DNA from: Methanoculleus sediminis
GTDB lineage: Archaea; Halobacteriota; Methanomicrobia; Methanomicrobiales; Methanoculleaceae
Length of the DNA: 64,000 nt
Direction of reading: 5' to 3'
Assembly (NCBI RefSeq): GCF_001017125.1
Contig: NZ_JXOJ01000008.1
Coordinates: 142,976 to 206,975, forward strand
In this document: positions 35,939 through 44,108 of the stretch, in pieces
Layout of the letters: every line of letters begins with the position of its first letter
Position numbering within the stretch: position 1 is the first letter of the stretch
Translations under genes and position numbers: made by a program
Notes under the pieces: generated by a model
Databases searched by the model: none
What the model was told of the DNA's origin: nothing
Seen by the model: only the letters and a program-made list of their open reading frames with translations

Positions 35939-36861
35939 GCCCCACCCTCCGCCCTGCCGACGTGTTCGAGATAGATCTCCTCAAGCGACCGGGACGACCG
36001 GCGGACCTCCTCGATCCGGAACCCCGCCCCGACGAGGGCCGCGACGAGGTCGGGTGTCGCGCCCGGGTCGGCGAGGGTGCAACGGAGGCGGTCGCCGTCC
36101 GCGTCGCACTCCGTAACGTACGGGAGGGGTCCCACGACCTCGCACGCGCGGTCGCCGGCACCGGCAAGCGCGACCGTCACGGCAGGGCGGCCGGATGCCG
36201 TGGTGAGGTTCTCTACCGAGTCGAAGGCACGGATCCTGCCCTCGGCGAGGATCGCGACCGTGGAGCAGATCCGCTGAACCTCGTCGAGGTGGTGGGAGTT
36301 CAGGAACACGGTCATCTCCTCACGCCGGGAGAGTTCGACGATGAGGTCGCGGACCATCCGCTGCGCCCCGGGGTCGAGGCCGGAGGAGGGTTCGTCGAGG
36401 AAGACGACCTCGGGCCGGTGGAGAATGGCCCGGGCGATCCCGAGCTTCCGCTTCATGCCGGTCGAGAACGTCCCGACCGGGTCGTCCCGTCGGTCGGTGA
36501 GACCGACGAGCGCGAGGAGTTCGTCGATCCTCTCCACAGGCTCTTCGATGCCGTAGAGCCCGGCGTAGTAGGCCAGGTTGTCCGCGGCGCTCATCCGGTC
36601 GGAGAGACCGTTGTTCTCGAAGAGCACCCCGACCCGCGCCCGCGCATCGTCATCCGCGGCAAGGTCCCGGCCGAGAACCCGGACCTCGCCCGCGCCGGGG
36701 GCGAGCAGGCCGAGCAGGATCCGGATGGTCGTGGTCTTCCCGGCGCCGTTCGGGCCGAGGTAGCCGAAGATCTCGCCGTGCCCGACGGCGAACGAGACGT
36801 CGCGAAGGATCTCGCGGCCGTCGAACGACCGCGAAAGCCCCCTGACCTCGACGGCGTTCAC
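35935..36861 (-). CDS. ABC-2 type transporter ATP-binding protein
   Basis: 308 residues. Walker A GPNGAGKTT, signature TFSTGMKRKLG (the STGM variant typical of CcmA/NatA-type exporters), Walker B VVFLDEPSSGLDP, His switch NSHHLDE. After the ATPase is a ~75-residue C-terminal domain. The start is GTG at 36861 with GGAGG a few nt before it; the open frame to 37026 upstream is not ABC-like. Confidence 0.87.
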   Translation of the reverse strand: MNAVEVRGLSRSFDGREILRDVSFAVGHGEIFGYLGPNGAGKTTTIRILLGLLAPGAGEVRVLGRDLAADDDARARVGVLFENNGLSDRMSAADNLAYYAGLYGIEEPVERIDELLALVGLTDRRDDPVGTFSTGMKRKLGIARAILHRPEVVFLDEPSSGLDPGAQRMVRDLIVELSRREEMTVFLNSHHLDEVQRICSTVAILAEGRIRAFDSVENLTTASGRPAVTVALAGAGDRACEVVGPLPYVTECDADGDRLRCTLADPGATPDLVAALVGAGFRIEEVRRSSRSLEEIYLEHVGRAEGGA

Positions 36862-37908
36862 GCCCGCCCCCTCCTCCCGCACCGCACGGCACAGGGCCGG
36901 GAGAGGGCGGGACGGATACAGGATCCAGCCGCATGACTGGGTGAAAGCATACCGATCAATTCCCGGCCACGGGGCATCAATCCATCGGTTTGTGCGGAAA
37001 CGACCATGAGATTGCGCCGGAACCATATCCTGTAGGGTAGGGGAGGTCGGAGAAGGAGCGCATCTGAAGTTTCACCCGGCTCTTCTCCCTCGCATTGCCG
37101 CGAAGAACCCGAGATGAACCGGACACGCCTTCCCACCGGCTATCCCCACACACTGCCCCCGCCCCGCAGGAAGGGGGAGGAGCGTGAAGCGCGGGTGGGG
37201 TGGGGGCTACAGTTATCCGCGGCAGGTGGAGACAGGGGAGGGGGGATGCTCCCCTTCGCACCTATCGGTGCTCAAGCTCGCTTCGCTCGCACTTCCCACC
37301 TGACGGTGGTCGAGCTCCGGTTCTACGAACCATCGCACTCGCACCTCCGGTGCTCAAGCTCGCTACGCTCGCACTCCGCACCCTTCGGGTGCTCATGCTC
37401 CTGCCGTTCCGGCAGTCGCACCCTCCGGCCAGTCGCACTCCCCGTCAGCCCCTCAAAGAACTTCGTTCTTCTCATGCTCCTGCCCTTCGGCCAGTCGCAC
37501 TCCCCCAATGGTGATACCCCCACGAAAGCCGTATCCGGGAGGGGAGCCATACATCCCCCTATCTAGAGCCTATCCCCAGGCAGTGTACCGTGGGGGTATC
37601 GCCATGACTGCCCCCGCCCCAAGGGGCGGGGAACGACTGCTGGAACAGCAGGAGTTTGAGCACCGAAGGTGCGGAGGAGGAGGCCGAAGGCCGGGTGGGG
37701 TTACAACAGATATACCGGATTGGTAGGAGGCTGCAAAGAGGTATCGCCAAACATCCGGACGCACCGCGCCCCATATCCTCCATCCGGCCCAGACCTTCTC
37801 CCGCTGAAATGGGAACAATTATGGAGGCAGAGAGGATATTATCATCATTATAGGCAGGAACACCCCGTGCTCCACCTCGGGCCGGTCGTTTCGCCAGGAG
37901 CCACTACG
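36862..37908. other. Gene-free kilobase built largely of repeats
   Basis: About 1 kb without a credible gene. 37138-37720 is a composite hairpin-mosaic repeat (separate entry). 36862-37130 shows nothing recognisable. The last ~150 bp hold the promoter region of the NCS2 permease gene (ATTATAGG near 37847). Small open frames here read through the hairpin modules and have repetitive Cys/Ser/Arg/His composition, so they are not likely proteins. Confidence 0.6.
37138..37712. repeat. Hairpin-mosaic repeat, composite copy B
   Basis: At least eight mini-hairpins with three- or four-base loops, each with a different stem: GCACC/GGTGC (37258), CCACC/GGTGG (about 37287), GGTTC/GAACC (37319), GCACC/GGTGC (37341), GCACCC/GGGTGC (37378), CTGCCG/CGGCAG (37401), AAGAAC/GTTCTT (37457), then further on CCCCGCCCC pairs, CTGCTG/CAGCAG, GCACC/GGTGC and GGCC/GGCC (37610-37692). 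A 17-bp inverted pair (37508-37524 and 37589-37605, one mismatch) is the shared boundary motif CGTGGGGGTATCGCCAT, so two units meet head to head. Confidence 0.75.
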
Positions 37909-39195
37909 ATGGAGTTCTCTTACGGCATCGACGACCGGCCGCAACCGGCATCGCTCCTCATCTTCGGCCTGCAATGGCTCGCGGTGAGCGTTCCCCTCGT
38001 CCTCATCATCGGCAGGGTGGTTGCCGGGCTCGAGGCCGACGGATCGGCCGTCCCGTACCTCCAGAGACTCTTCCTCCTCGTCGGGCTGGTGCTGCTCGCG
38101 CAGGTATATCTCGGGCACAGGCTCCCCCTGGTGCTCGGCCCGGCGACGGTGCTCCTTGTCGGCATCCTTGCAAGCCTCGATGCAGGGTTTCCGGCCATCA
38201 ATGCGTCGCTGGTGATCGGCGGGCTCCTCCTCGCCGGTCTTGCGGCGACCGGCCTCATCGGGCACCTCCAGAGGCTCTTCACCCCCCGGGTGGTCGCGGT
38301 CGTCCTCATGCTCATCGCGTTCACCCTCGCACCCACCATCCTCGATCTCATCACGGACGGCAGTGCAACGGTCCCGGCGACGCAGACCTTCCTCTTTGCC
38401 GCCGGGTTCACCCTCGCTCTCTTCGCCGCACACGGATTTCTTAAAGGCATCTGGCGATCGACCCTGGCGCTCTGGGCGATCCTCCTCGGCACCCCGGTTT
38501 ATATCGTCCTCTTCGGTGCGGTCTCCCTGCCGCCCGCGGATACCGCCCTCGTCGCGCTGCCTGAAATCCTTCTCGCGCCGCTCGCCGTGCCCGACGCCGG
38601 GGTGCTCGCAGCGTTCCTGATCTGCTACCTCGCGCTCGCCACGAACGACCTCGGGTCAATCCAGTCGGTGGGAAGTCTGCTCAAAGCCGACGGAATGGGG
38701 GAACGGGTGAACCGCGGGCTGGCCGTCACCGGTCTCGGGAACGCCCTCGCGGGCATTACCGGAGTGATCGGCCCGGTGAACTTCTCGCTCTCCCCGGGCA
38801 TCATCGCCGCCACCGGGTGCGCGTCCCGGTTCGCCCTCGTCCCGGCCGCGGTCGCACTCGGGCTCATGGCCGCATCGCCCCTTGCCATCGGCTACCTGGA
38901 GAGTATCCCCGCGCCGGTCATCGGCGTCGTCCTCGCCTACGTCATGGCCGCCCAGATTGCAGCGGGGCTCATGCTCGGGCAGGAGAGCGGGGCGGTCGGG
39001 ACGTTCGACGGAGGGCTGATCGTCGGTATTCCCCTCCTTCTCGGAACGCTGGTGGCCTTCCTGCCTCCGGAGGTCGCCGCAGGTCTCCCGGCAATGATCC
39101 GCCCCCTGCTCACGAACGGCTTTGTCGTGGGCATCGTCACCGTCCTCGGGCTAGAGCACATCGTTTACCGGCGGCGACCGCAGGAACGAAGCTGA
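37909..39195 (+). CDS. NCS2-family (uracil/xanthine-type) permease
   Basis: 428-residue membrane protein with 12-14 hydrophobic segments. The family motif region with NDLGSIQSVG (about residues 250-260) and the later ATGCASR and GYLESIPAPVIG stretches indicate nucleobase/cation symporters of the UraA/PbuX type. Substrate probably uracil or a purine base. ATG 37909 has GGAG 8 nt before; the open frame starts earlier in the repeat region but that part is not conserved. A salvage link with the cytosine deaminase at 22 kb is possible only by function. Confidence 0.83.
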   Translation: MEFSYGIDDRPQPASLLIFGLQWLAVSVPLVLIIGRVVAGLEADGSAVPYLQRLFLLVGLVLLAQVYLGHRLPLVLGPATVLLVGILASLDAGFPAINASLVIGGLLLAGLAATGLIGHLQRLFTPRVVAVVLMLIAFTLAPTILDLITDGSATVPATQTFLFAAGFTLALFAAHGFLKGIWRSTLALWAILLGTPVYIVLFGAVSLPPADTALVALPEILLAPLAVPDAGVLAAFLICYLALATNDLGSIQSVGSLLKADGMGERVNRGLAVTGLGNALAGITGVIGPVNFSLSPGIIAATGCASRFALVPAAVALGLMAASPLAIGYLESIPAPVIGVVLAYVMAAQIAAGLMLGQESGAVGTFDGGLIVGIPLLLGTLVAFLPPEVAAGLPAMIRPLLTNGFVVGIVTVLGLEHIVYRRRPQERS

Positions 39196-39324
39196 ACGGA
39201 TGCGCTCTTGTATCGCCTCCCGTTTCCCGCGACTCGAAGTGAGAGAGAATATCACCGGATAACCGCAAATGCGGCATGAATTTTGGACAGGCGACCTGGA
39301 GAAAGACATAACATAAAGAGAACG

Positions 39325-39397
39325 GTAGGAAACCGAGATTCGAACGAACGATCACCCGGTAATCTGCCGGGTGCACCACCTGTTCAAACAACTCCTG
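39325..39397 (-). pseudogene. Degenerate tRNA-Ile-like copy next to tRNA-Ile(GAT)
   Basis: Exactly 73 nt, the same length as the neighbouring tRNA-Ile, 24 bp away in the same orientation. The D-loop/anticodon region (GGTGGTGCACCCGGC...CCGGG) and T-loop TTCGAAT match the intact gene. But U33 is replaced by A (loop CAGATTA), the T stem (GTTCG/CTCGG) mispairs and the acceptor stem has only about five of seven pairs. Best read as a decayed tandem duplicate. Confidence 0.7.
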
Positions 39398-39421
39398 GAA
39401 GTTACGTAAAATGAGGAACGA

Positions 39422-39494
39422 TGGGCCCGATGCGATTCGAACGCACGACCTCCCGGTTATCAGCCGGGTGCACCACCAGCTATGCTACGGGCCC
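39422..39494 (-). tRNA. tRNA-Ile(GAT)
   Basis: Cloverleaf on the minus strand. Acceptor GGGCCCG pairs perfectly with CGGGCCC plus discriminator A; anticodon stem CCCGG/CCGGG with loop CTGATAA, anticodon GAT; T arm GTGCG-TTCGAAT-CGCAT. No encoded CCA and no intron. 73 nt. A+T-rich promoter-like sequence lies upstream (39505-39545). Confidence 0.93.
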
Positions 39495-39837
39495 GAAACA
39501 CCTGTATTAGTGCCTACAAATATTGTACAATCTTCAATTTAAAGGTTGTGCAAGGACTCTGCTCCTGAATCGTCGGAGAACGGCGCCGGCAAAGAACGGG
39601 CAGGGGCAACGGCACGGGGCGAACTCCAGAGATCGGTACCCACCCGGAAAAGGAGCCGGTTTGCATGGCCGCATCGGGGACGCGATCGCCAATCCTCCCC
39701 GGTGAACGATGGTGCGCAAAGATACGGGCCGTCGCGGCTACCCTGCAATACCCGGCGTTTCGGCACCGGAATGTTCCGGACAGGCATCCAAAGGGCTATG
39801 TTGAAAACCGATGATAGAAGTATAGTTGAGTGGAACA

Positions 39838-41607
39838 ATGGCAATACGATACCTACTCGGAAACGAGGGCATCGCTCACGCATGCCTGGAGGCAAACATC
39901 GACTTTGCCAGCGGCTATCCCGGCACGCCGTCCTCCGAAGTGATCGACGTCCTCCGGGTGCAGAAGGAGCGGCCCTTCACCGTGGAGTGGTCCACGAACG
40001 AGAAGGTCGCCTTCGAGAACGCGCTCGCCGCCGCCTGGTGCGGGGTTCGCGCGCTCTGCACCATGAAGCACGTCGGGCTGAACGTGGCGGCCGATCCCCT
40101 GATGACGAGCGCATACACCGGGGTGACCGGCGGGTTCGTCATCCTCTCCGCCGACGACCCCTTCGCGCACAGCTCCCAGAACGAGCAGGATACCCGGCGC
40201 TACGCGCACTTCGCCCGGCTCCCCTGCCTCGACCCGGCATCGGTTCAGGAGGCGCACGACATGATACGGGACGCCTTCTCCCTCTCCGAGGAGTTCGGCC
40301 TGCCGGTGATCTTCCGCCCCACCACCCGGATCTGCCACTCGAAGGGCGACGTCGACCTCGGTGAGATCGGCACCGAGCACCGGGCTGCCGAGTTCCGGCG
40401 CGACCCGAAACAGTACGTGGTCATCCCCGCGCACACCCGGGTGCTGCATAAGGTCCTGAACGAGAAACAACCGGCGCTCAAGAAGCGGCTGGTCGAGCTC
40501 GGCTACAACCGCCACACCGTCCGGGGCAGGACCGCCGTCGTCGCGAGCGGTGTCGCCGCCGCCTACGTCCAGGAGGTGCTCGGCGACGACGTCTCGCTCG
40601 CGGTCGTCGGCGCCTACCCGATCGACGAGGAGTGGCTGGCGGACTTCGTCGACCGGCATGATAAGGTTCTCGTCGTCGAGGAACTCGACCCGGTCGTCGA
40701 GGAGGCGGTGCGCCAGGCGGCGACGAAGACCGAAGTATTCGGTAAGATAGACGGCACGGTCCCGTACGAAGGGGAGTTCACCCCGGCGACCGTCGCCGCC
40801 GCCCTCGAGAAGGCAGGCATGACACCCACGGTGGTCTTCCCGGCGGCCGCCCCGGTTCCGGGTGTGCCGCCCCGTCCGCCGATCCTCTGCGCAGGGTGCA
40901 TGCACCGGCCGACGTTCTATGCCATGCGGAAGGTCTTCCGCGACGGCATCTTCCCGAGCGACATCGGGTGCTACACCCTCGGGCTCCAGCTCGGCGCGGT
41001 GGACACCACCATCTGCATGGGCGCCTCGATCACCGTCGGGAGCGGGATCGCCCGGTCTGGAGAGGAGCGCCCCGTGATCTCGACCATCGGCGACTCGACG
41101 TTCCTGCACACGGGCATACCGGGGCTCTTAAACGCCGTCTACAACGGCGCGGACATGGTCGTCGTCATCCTGGACAACCGGATCACCGCCATGACCGGCC
41201 ACCAGCCGAACCCCAACACCGGAATGACCGCCACGGGCGAGGAAAGCACCCCGATATCGCTCGACGCGATCTGCCGGTCGTGCGGGGTCTCCTGGGTCGA
41301 GACGGTCGACCCCTACGACCTTCCCGTGCTCCTCGACACCTTCCGAAAGGCAAAGGAGCGCAGGGGCGTCCGCGTGATCATCGCGAAGCAGCCCTGCGTC
41401 ATCACCGCACGGAAAAGCGGGATCAGGCGCAAGGCCTACACGGTCGACCTTGAGCGGTGCACGGGCTGCGGCGCCTGCCGGTCGTTCGGCTGCCCGGCGA
41501 TCGCGTTCGTCGACAAGAACGCGACGATCACCGAACTCTGCGCCGGCTGCGGCGTCTGCGCGGACATCTGTCCGTCGGGCGCGATCGTCATGGAGGGACG
41601 GCGATGA
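39838..41607 (+). CDS. iorA: Indolepyruvate:ferredoxin oxidoreductase, alpha subunit
   Basis: 589-residue subunit that oxidatively decarboxylates aryl pyruvates (from Trp, Phe, Tyr transamination) to aryl-acetyl-CoA, or runs in reverse for aromatic amino-acid synthesis from aryl acids. N-terminal GYPGTPSSEV is the alpha-domain motif; the middle holds the TPP domain with GDSTFLHTG and ILDNRITAMTGHQPNP; the C-terminal ferredoxin domain has CTGCGACRSFGCP and CAGCGVCADICP (two clusters). ATG 39838 preferred to TTG 39826. ATGA overlap with iorB. Confidence 0.94.
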   Translation: MAIRYLLGNEGIAHACLEANIDFASGYPGTPSSEVIDVLRVQKERPFTVEWSTNEKVAFENALAAAWCGVRALCTMKHVGLNVAADPLMTSAYTGVTGGFVILSADDPFAHSSQNEQDTRRYAHFARLPCLDPASVQEAHDMIRDAFSLSEEFGLPVIFRPTTRICHSKGDVDLGEIGTEHRAAEFRRDPKQYVVIPAHTRVLHKVLNEKQPALKKRLVELGYNRHTVRGRTAVVASGVAAAYVQEVLGDDVSLAVVGAYPIDEEWLADFVDRHDKVLVVEELDPVVEEAVRQAATKTEVFGKIDGTVPYEGEFTPATVAAALEKAGMTPTVVFPAAAPVPGVPPRPPILCAGCMHRPTFYAMRKVFRDGIFPSDIGCYTLGLQLGAVDTTICMGASITVGSGIARSGEERPVISTIGDSTFLHTGIPGLLNAVYNGADMVVVILDNRITAMTGHQPNPNTGMTATGEESTPISLDAICRSCGVSWVETVDPYDLPVLLDTFRKAKERRGVRVIIAKQPCVITARKSGIRRKAYTVDLERCTGCGACRSFGCPAIAFVDKNATITELCAGCGVCADICPSGAIVMEGRR

Positions 41608-42191
41608 AACCCTCGTTCGATATCCTGATCGTCGGTATCGGCGGCCAGGGAACCGTTCTCGCCTCGAACGTCCTCGGCGAGGCCTGCATCCTCGAGAACC
41701 GGACCGTCAGGAGCGCCGAGACCCACGGGATGGCGCAGCGCGGCGGGTCGGTGGAGAGCCACATCCGCATCGACGGGAAGCACGGTTCCCTGATCGTGCC
41801 GGGGACGGCCGATCTTCTCGTCGCCTTCGACCTCCTCGAGGCCCTCCGCTACCGGCATTACCTCCCGGCAGGAGGGAAACTGGTCGTGAACCGGAACCTG
41901 GTCGTCCCGACGTCGGTCTACCAGCAGGGCATCGACGTCCCCGACGAGGAGAGCATCCTCGCCGCGCTCGCCGACCTCGACGTCACCTGCATCGACGCCG
42001 CGGCCCTCGCAGAGGAGGCGGGGAGCATCCTCTCGCAGAACATCGTGATGCTCGGCGCAGCGTCGGGCGATATCCCCCTCCGGCCCGAGACCCTCGAAGA
42101 GGCGGTGCGGCGGTGCGTGCCGCCAAAGACCGTCGAGGTCAATACCGCGGCCTTCCGGCTCGGACGGGAGAAGGGCGCCGGCGCGCCCTGA
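41604..42191 (+). CDS. iorB: Indolepyruvate:ferredoxin oxidoreductase, beta subunit
   Basis: 195-residue gamma-type OFOR subunit of the IorAB pair. FDILIVGIGGQGTVLASNVLG is the nucleotide-fold start (parts: ILIVGIGGQG, SNVLG), AETHGMAQRGGSV is the family signature. Starts in the iorA stop. The frame is open further upstream inside iorA, but ATG 41604 gives the conserved start. Confidence 0.93.
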   Translation: MKPSFDILIVGIGGQGTVLASNVLGEACILENRTVRSAETHGMAQRGGSVESHIRIDGKHGSLIVPGTADLLVAFDLLEALRYRHYLPAGGKLVVNRNLVVPTSVYQQGIDVPDEESILAALADLDVTCIDAAALAEEAGSILSQNIVMLGAASGDIPLRPETLEEAVRRCVPPKTVEVNTAAFRLGREKGAGAP

Positions 42192-42251
42192 TCGGGAGGC
42201 TCCCGGGGTTTCCCCGCTCTCCCCATCACTACCGTCAACCGCATCCAGGCG

Positions 42252-42350
42252 TTTCATATGCCCCTTCGCGCCCTTCGCGGCTTCGCGTGAGACCCAATCC
42301 GGGTCTCAAAACCTTTGGCTCACGCGAAGATCGCGAAATAGCGGTATGAA
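42252..42350. repeat. CGCGAAG-rich foldback repeat, second copy
   Basis: Nested inverted arms: TTTCATA (42252-42258) with TATGAAA (42344-42350); TTCGCGGCTTCGCGTGAG (42274-42291) with CTCACGCGAAGATCGCGAA (42319-42337); GAGACCC (42290-42296) with GGGTCTC (42301-42307). The whole ~100 bp can fold on itself. Shares CTTCGCG and GCGTGAG modules with 21298-21433. Lies between iorB and the next gene. Confidence 0.65.
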
Positions 42351-42430
42351 ATGTGTAAAAGTCCTGGAAGACATGAAGCACCTTTTGGCGCCCGCAACCT
42401 GTATTACCCATCCTGCCGAGCTGGTATGCC

Positions 42431-43771
42431 ATGAGTGAGCGGGGTAGCGTTGAAGGGCCTTTAACGGTCGACGATGCCGGACGCGAGCGGCAGCTCGCGT
42501 TCTTCAAGAAGCCGGAGGTTCCGGACTACATCCAGAGTCTGGTCGAGTCCTACATCGGGAAGAAGACCGCCAAGTCCCGGGACGACCCGGTCGTGCTCGA
42601 CCGGATGCGTAACGCTATCCTTGCCCAGAAGAGCCGGTACTGGAAGGAGAAACGGGTGAGTTACCGGAAGGCCTACCAGGTTCTCGGCTACCTGGCTTAC
42701 CACGCGCCTGTCTACCTGGTGCAGTTCGAGCACATCCTCTGGCAGGTCATCAATCAGGGGCTCGCGAAACCCCGCATGCGCATCCTCGATCTCGGCACCG
42801 GCCCTGGAATCGTGCCGCTCGCCGTCATCGACCTTCTCGGACGGATAGGGAGCGGCTCCGCAGAGGTCTACGCCGTCGAGCAATCGGAGGAGCACCTCGA
42901 GGCCTACAACGCCCTCGTCCCGGCCGCCGCCGCGGCGCAGGGGAGCAGGGTGCAGGTGCATAAGCCCATCCGCGCCGACATCGGGGCGCTCGAAGCCGGG
43001 GACCTGCCCGACCGGATAGACCTCATGGTCTTCTCGAACGTCTTGAACGAACTCCGCCACCTCGATACCGACCGGCGCGCCGACCTCGTCGCGGGTCTTG
43101 CCGAACGGCTCGCCCCCGACGGGACGATCGTCGTCGTGGAGCCCGCCGATCTCGCGAACTCCACCGCCATGCGGCAGACCGTGCGGGCGATCGCGGATCG
43201 CGGCCTTACCGTCTACAGCCCCTGCTCGTTCATCCGGGGAACCGCCTGCAACCCCGCCCGGTGCTGGGCGTTCGAGCAGAAGGGCGACATCCGGCCGACC
43301 CGGCTGATGGAGCGTCTTGCAGCGGGGAAAGACGGCTACCGGTTCATGAACGTCGATATCAAATATTCGTCGGCGCTCCTGCGCAAAGACACGAAGACAC
43401 AGCACGCCTACCGCGTCCCGCCGGGGGCGAAGTTCGCTCCCCTCTCCCACCTCCGCCGGCACCTTGATCGGAAGATCAACGTCGTCGCCGCGCTGATGTC
43501 GGGGAATCTCGGTGATAACCGGACAAAGGTCTACAAGATCTGTGACGGGACGCCGGCAGGCCCCACCTACGCCGTCGTCCCGGCGACCCTTCGCGGCACG
43601 AACCGCGACGCGCTCGAAGGCCTCCCCTACGGCGAGATCGTCCGGCTCTATGAGGTTCTCGTCCGGTTCAACCGCGACCACGGCGCATACAACCTGGTCG
43701 TCCTGCCGGGGACGCGGATCGAGCCGATCGGGTGTCCGGGGGGAGAGGAGAGCGAAACAAGGAGCACCTAG
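42431..43771 (+). CDS. Rsm22-like rRNA/ribosome-associated methyltransferase
   Basis: 446 residues. A Rossmann SAM-binding motif ILDLGTGPGIVPLA is at about residues 118-131 and FSNVLNEL is motif IV-like. Downstream a cysteine group (PCSF-x5-C-x4-CW, about residues 265-280) and EQKGDIRPTRLM match the Rsm22/mitochondrial mS35-type family, whose members bind Fe-S and act in ribosome small-subunit assembly. The product length and C-terminal domain fit. The exact modified base is unknown. Confidence 0.75.
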   Translation: MSERGSVEGPLTVDDAGRERQLAFFKKPEVPDYIQSLVESYIGKKTAKSRDDPVVLDRMRNAILAQKSRYWKEKRVSYRKAYQVLGYLAYHAPVYLVQFEHILWQVINQGLAKPRMRILDLGTGPGIVPLAVIDLLGRIGSGSAEVYAVEQSEEHLEAYNALVPAAAAAQGSRVQVHKPIRADIGALEAGDLPDRIDLMVFSNVLNELRHLDTDRRADLVAGLAERLAPDGTIVVVEPADLANSTAMRQTVRAIADRGLTVYSPCSFIRGTACNPARCWAFEQKGDIRPTRLMERLAAGKDGYRFMNVDIKYSSALLRKDTKTQHAYRVPPGAKFAPLSHLRRHLDRKINVVAALMSGNLGDNRTKVYKICDGTPAGPTYAVVPATLRGTNRDALEGLPYGEIVRLYEVLVRFNRDHGAYNLVVLPGTRIEPIGCPGGEESETRST

Positions 43772-44108
43772 GCTCCCGGAGAGGCTCCTACCCCGCCAGA
43801 TTACAGGGTTTTGTAGGTCAATCCAGTAAGAGGGAGAACTGCGTGCCCTGCTACAACTCCCATGCACGGATTTCGAGGGGATATCGCAACCGGGGGAAGG
43901 GGCTGACGGGGAGGGGGGAGACCCCCCTCCCCTGTCCCCACCCCCCGTGGCGATACTCCCACGGTCCACTGTATGGGGCTTTGCTCACGCCCCGCAGGCA
44001 GTGCTCCCACAGCAAGCACCCCGATCCCCACAGATCAATACAATTACCGACAACGTCCCCTGCCGGGGTGCAGAAGAAAGCGCGCCCCACAAACCCCAAA
44101 AAAAGATA
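43772..44108. other. Gene-free stretch with hairpin-mosaic copy C
   Basis: Contains repeat copy C (43863-43971). The rest is GC-rich spacer up to the 3' end of the bactofilin-like gene. No coding frame or known RNA recognised. Confidence 0.6.
43863..43971 (-). repeat. Hairpin-mosaic repeat, copy C
   Basis: In minus orientation it starts CAGTGGACCGTGGGAG (43971 downward) and ends GGATATC...AAATCCGTGCA at 43863, matching both ends of copy A (31656-31812). The centre is shorter (about 109 bp in total) and dominated by G/C runs with one long pairing GGGGAGGGGGG / CCCCCCTCCCC. Confidence 0.7.

Larger units (their letters stand above)
39196..39837. other. Gap between NCS2 permease and iorA: tRNA-Ile region
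   Basis: Holds tRNA-Ile(GAT) at 39422-39494 and a degenerate copy at 39325-39397 (separate entries). The A+T-rich part 39505-39545 contains AATTTAAA (39536-39543) and TACAAATATT, which are promoter candidates for the tRNA on the minus strand. 39546-39837 shows no gene with conserved features, only the upstream region of iorA. Confidence 0.6.

Noticed and set aside
37323-37550. Small proteins encoded in the hairpin-mosaic regions
   Set aside because: Open frames there arise from the repeat words (Arg/Ser/His/Cys-rich) in several frames on both strands; no start signals or conserved pattern.
37138-37712. CRISPR array
   Set aside because: Repeated words are short, the spacing is irregular and the units are hairpins with changing stems; no constant 25-37 bp repeat and no cas genes in the window.
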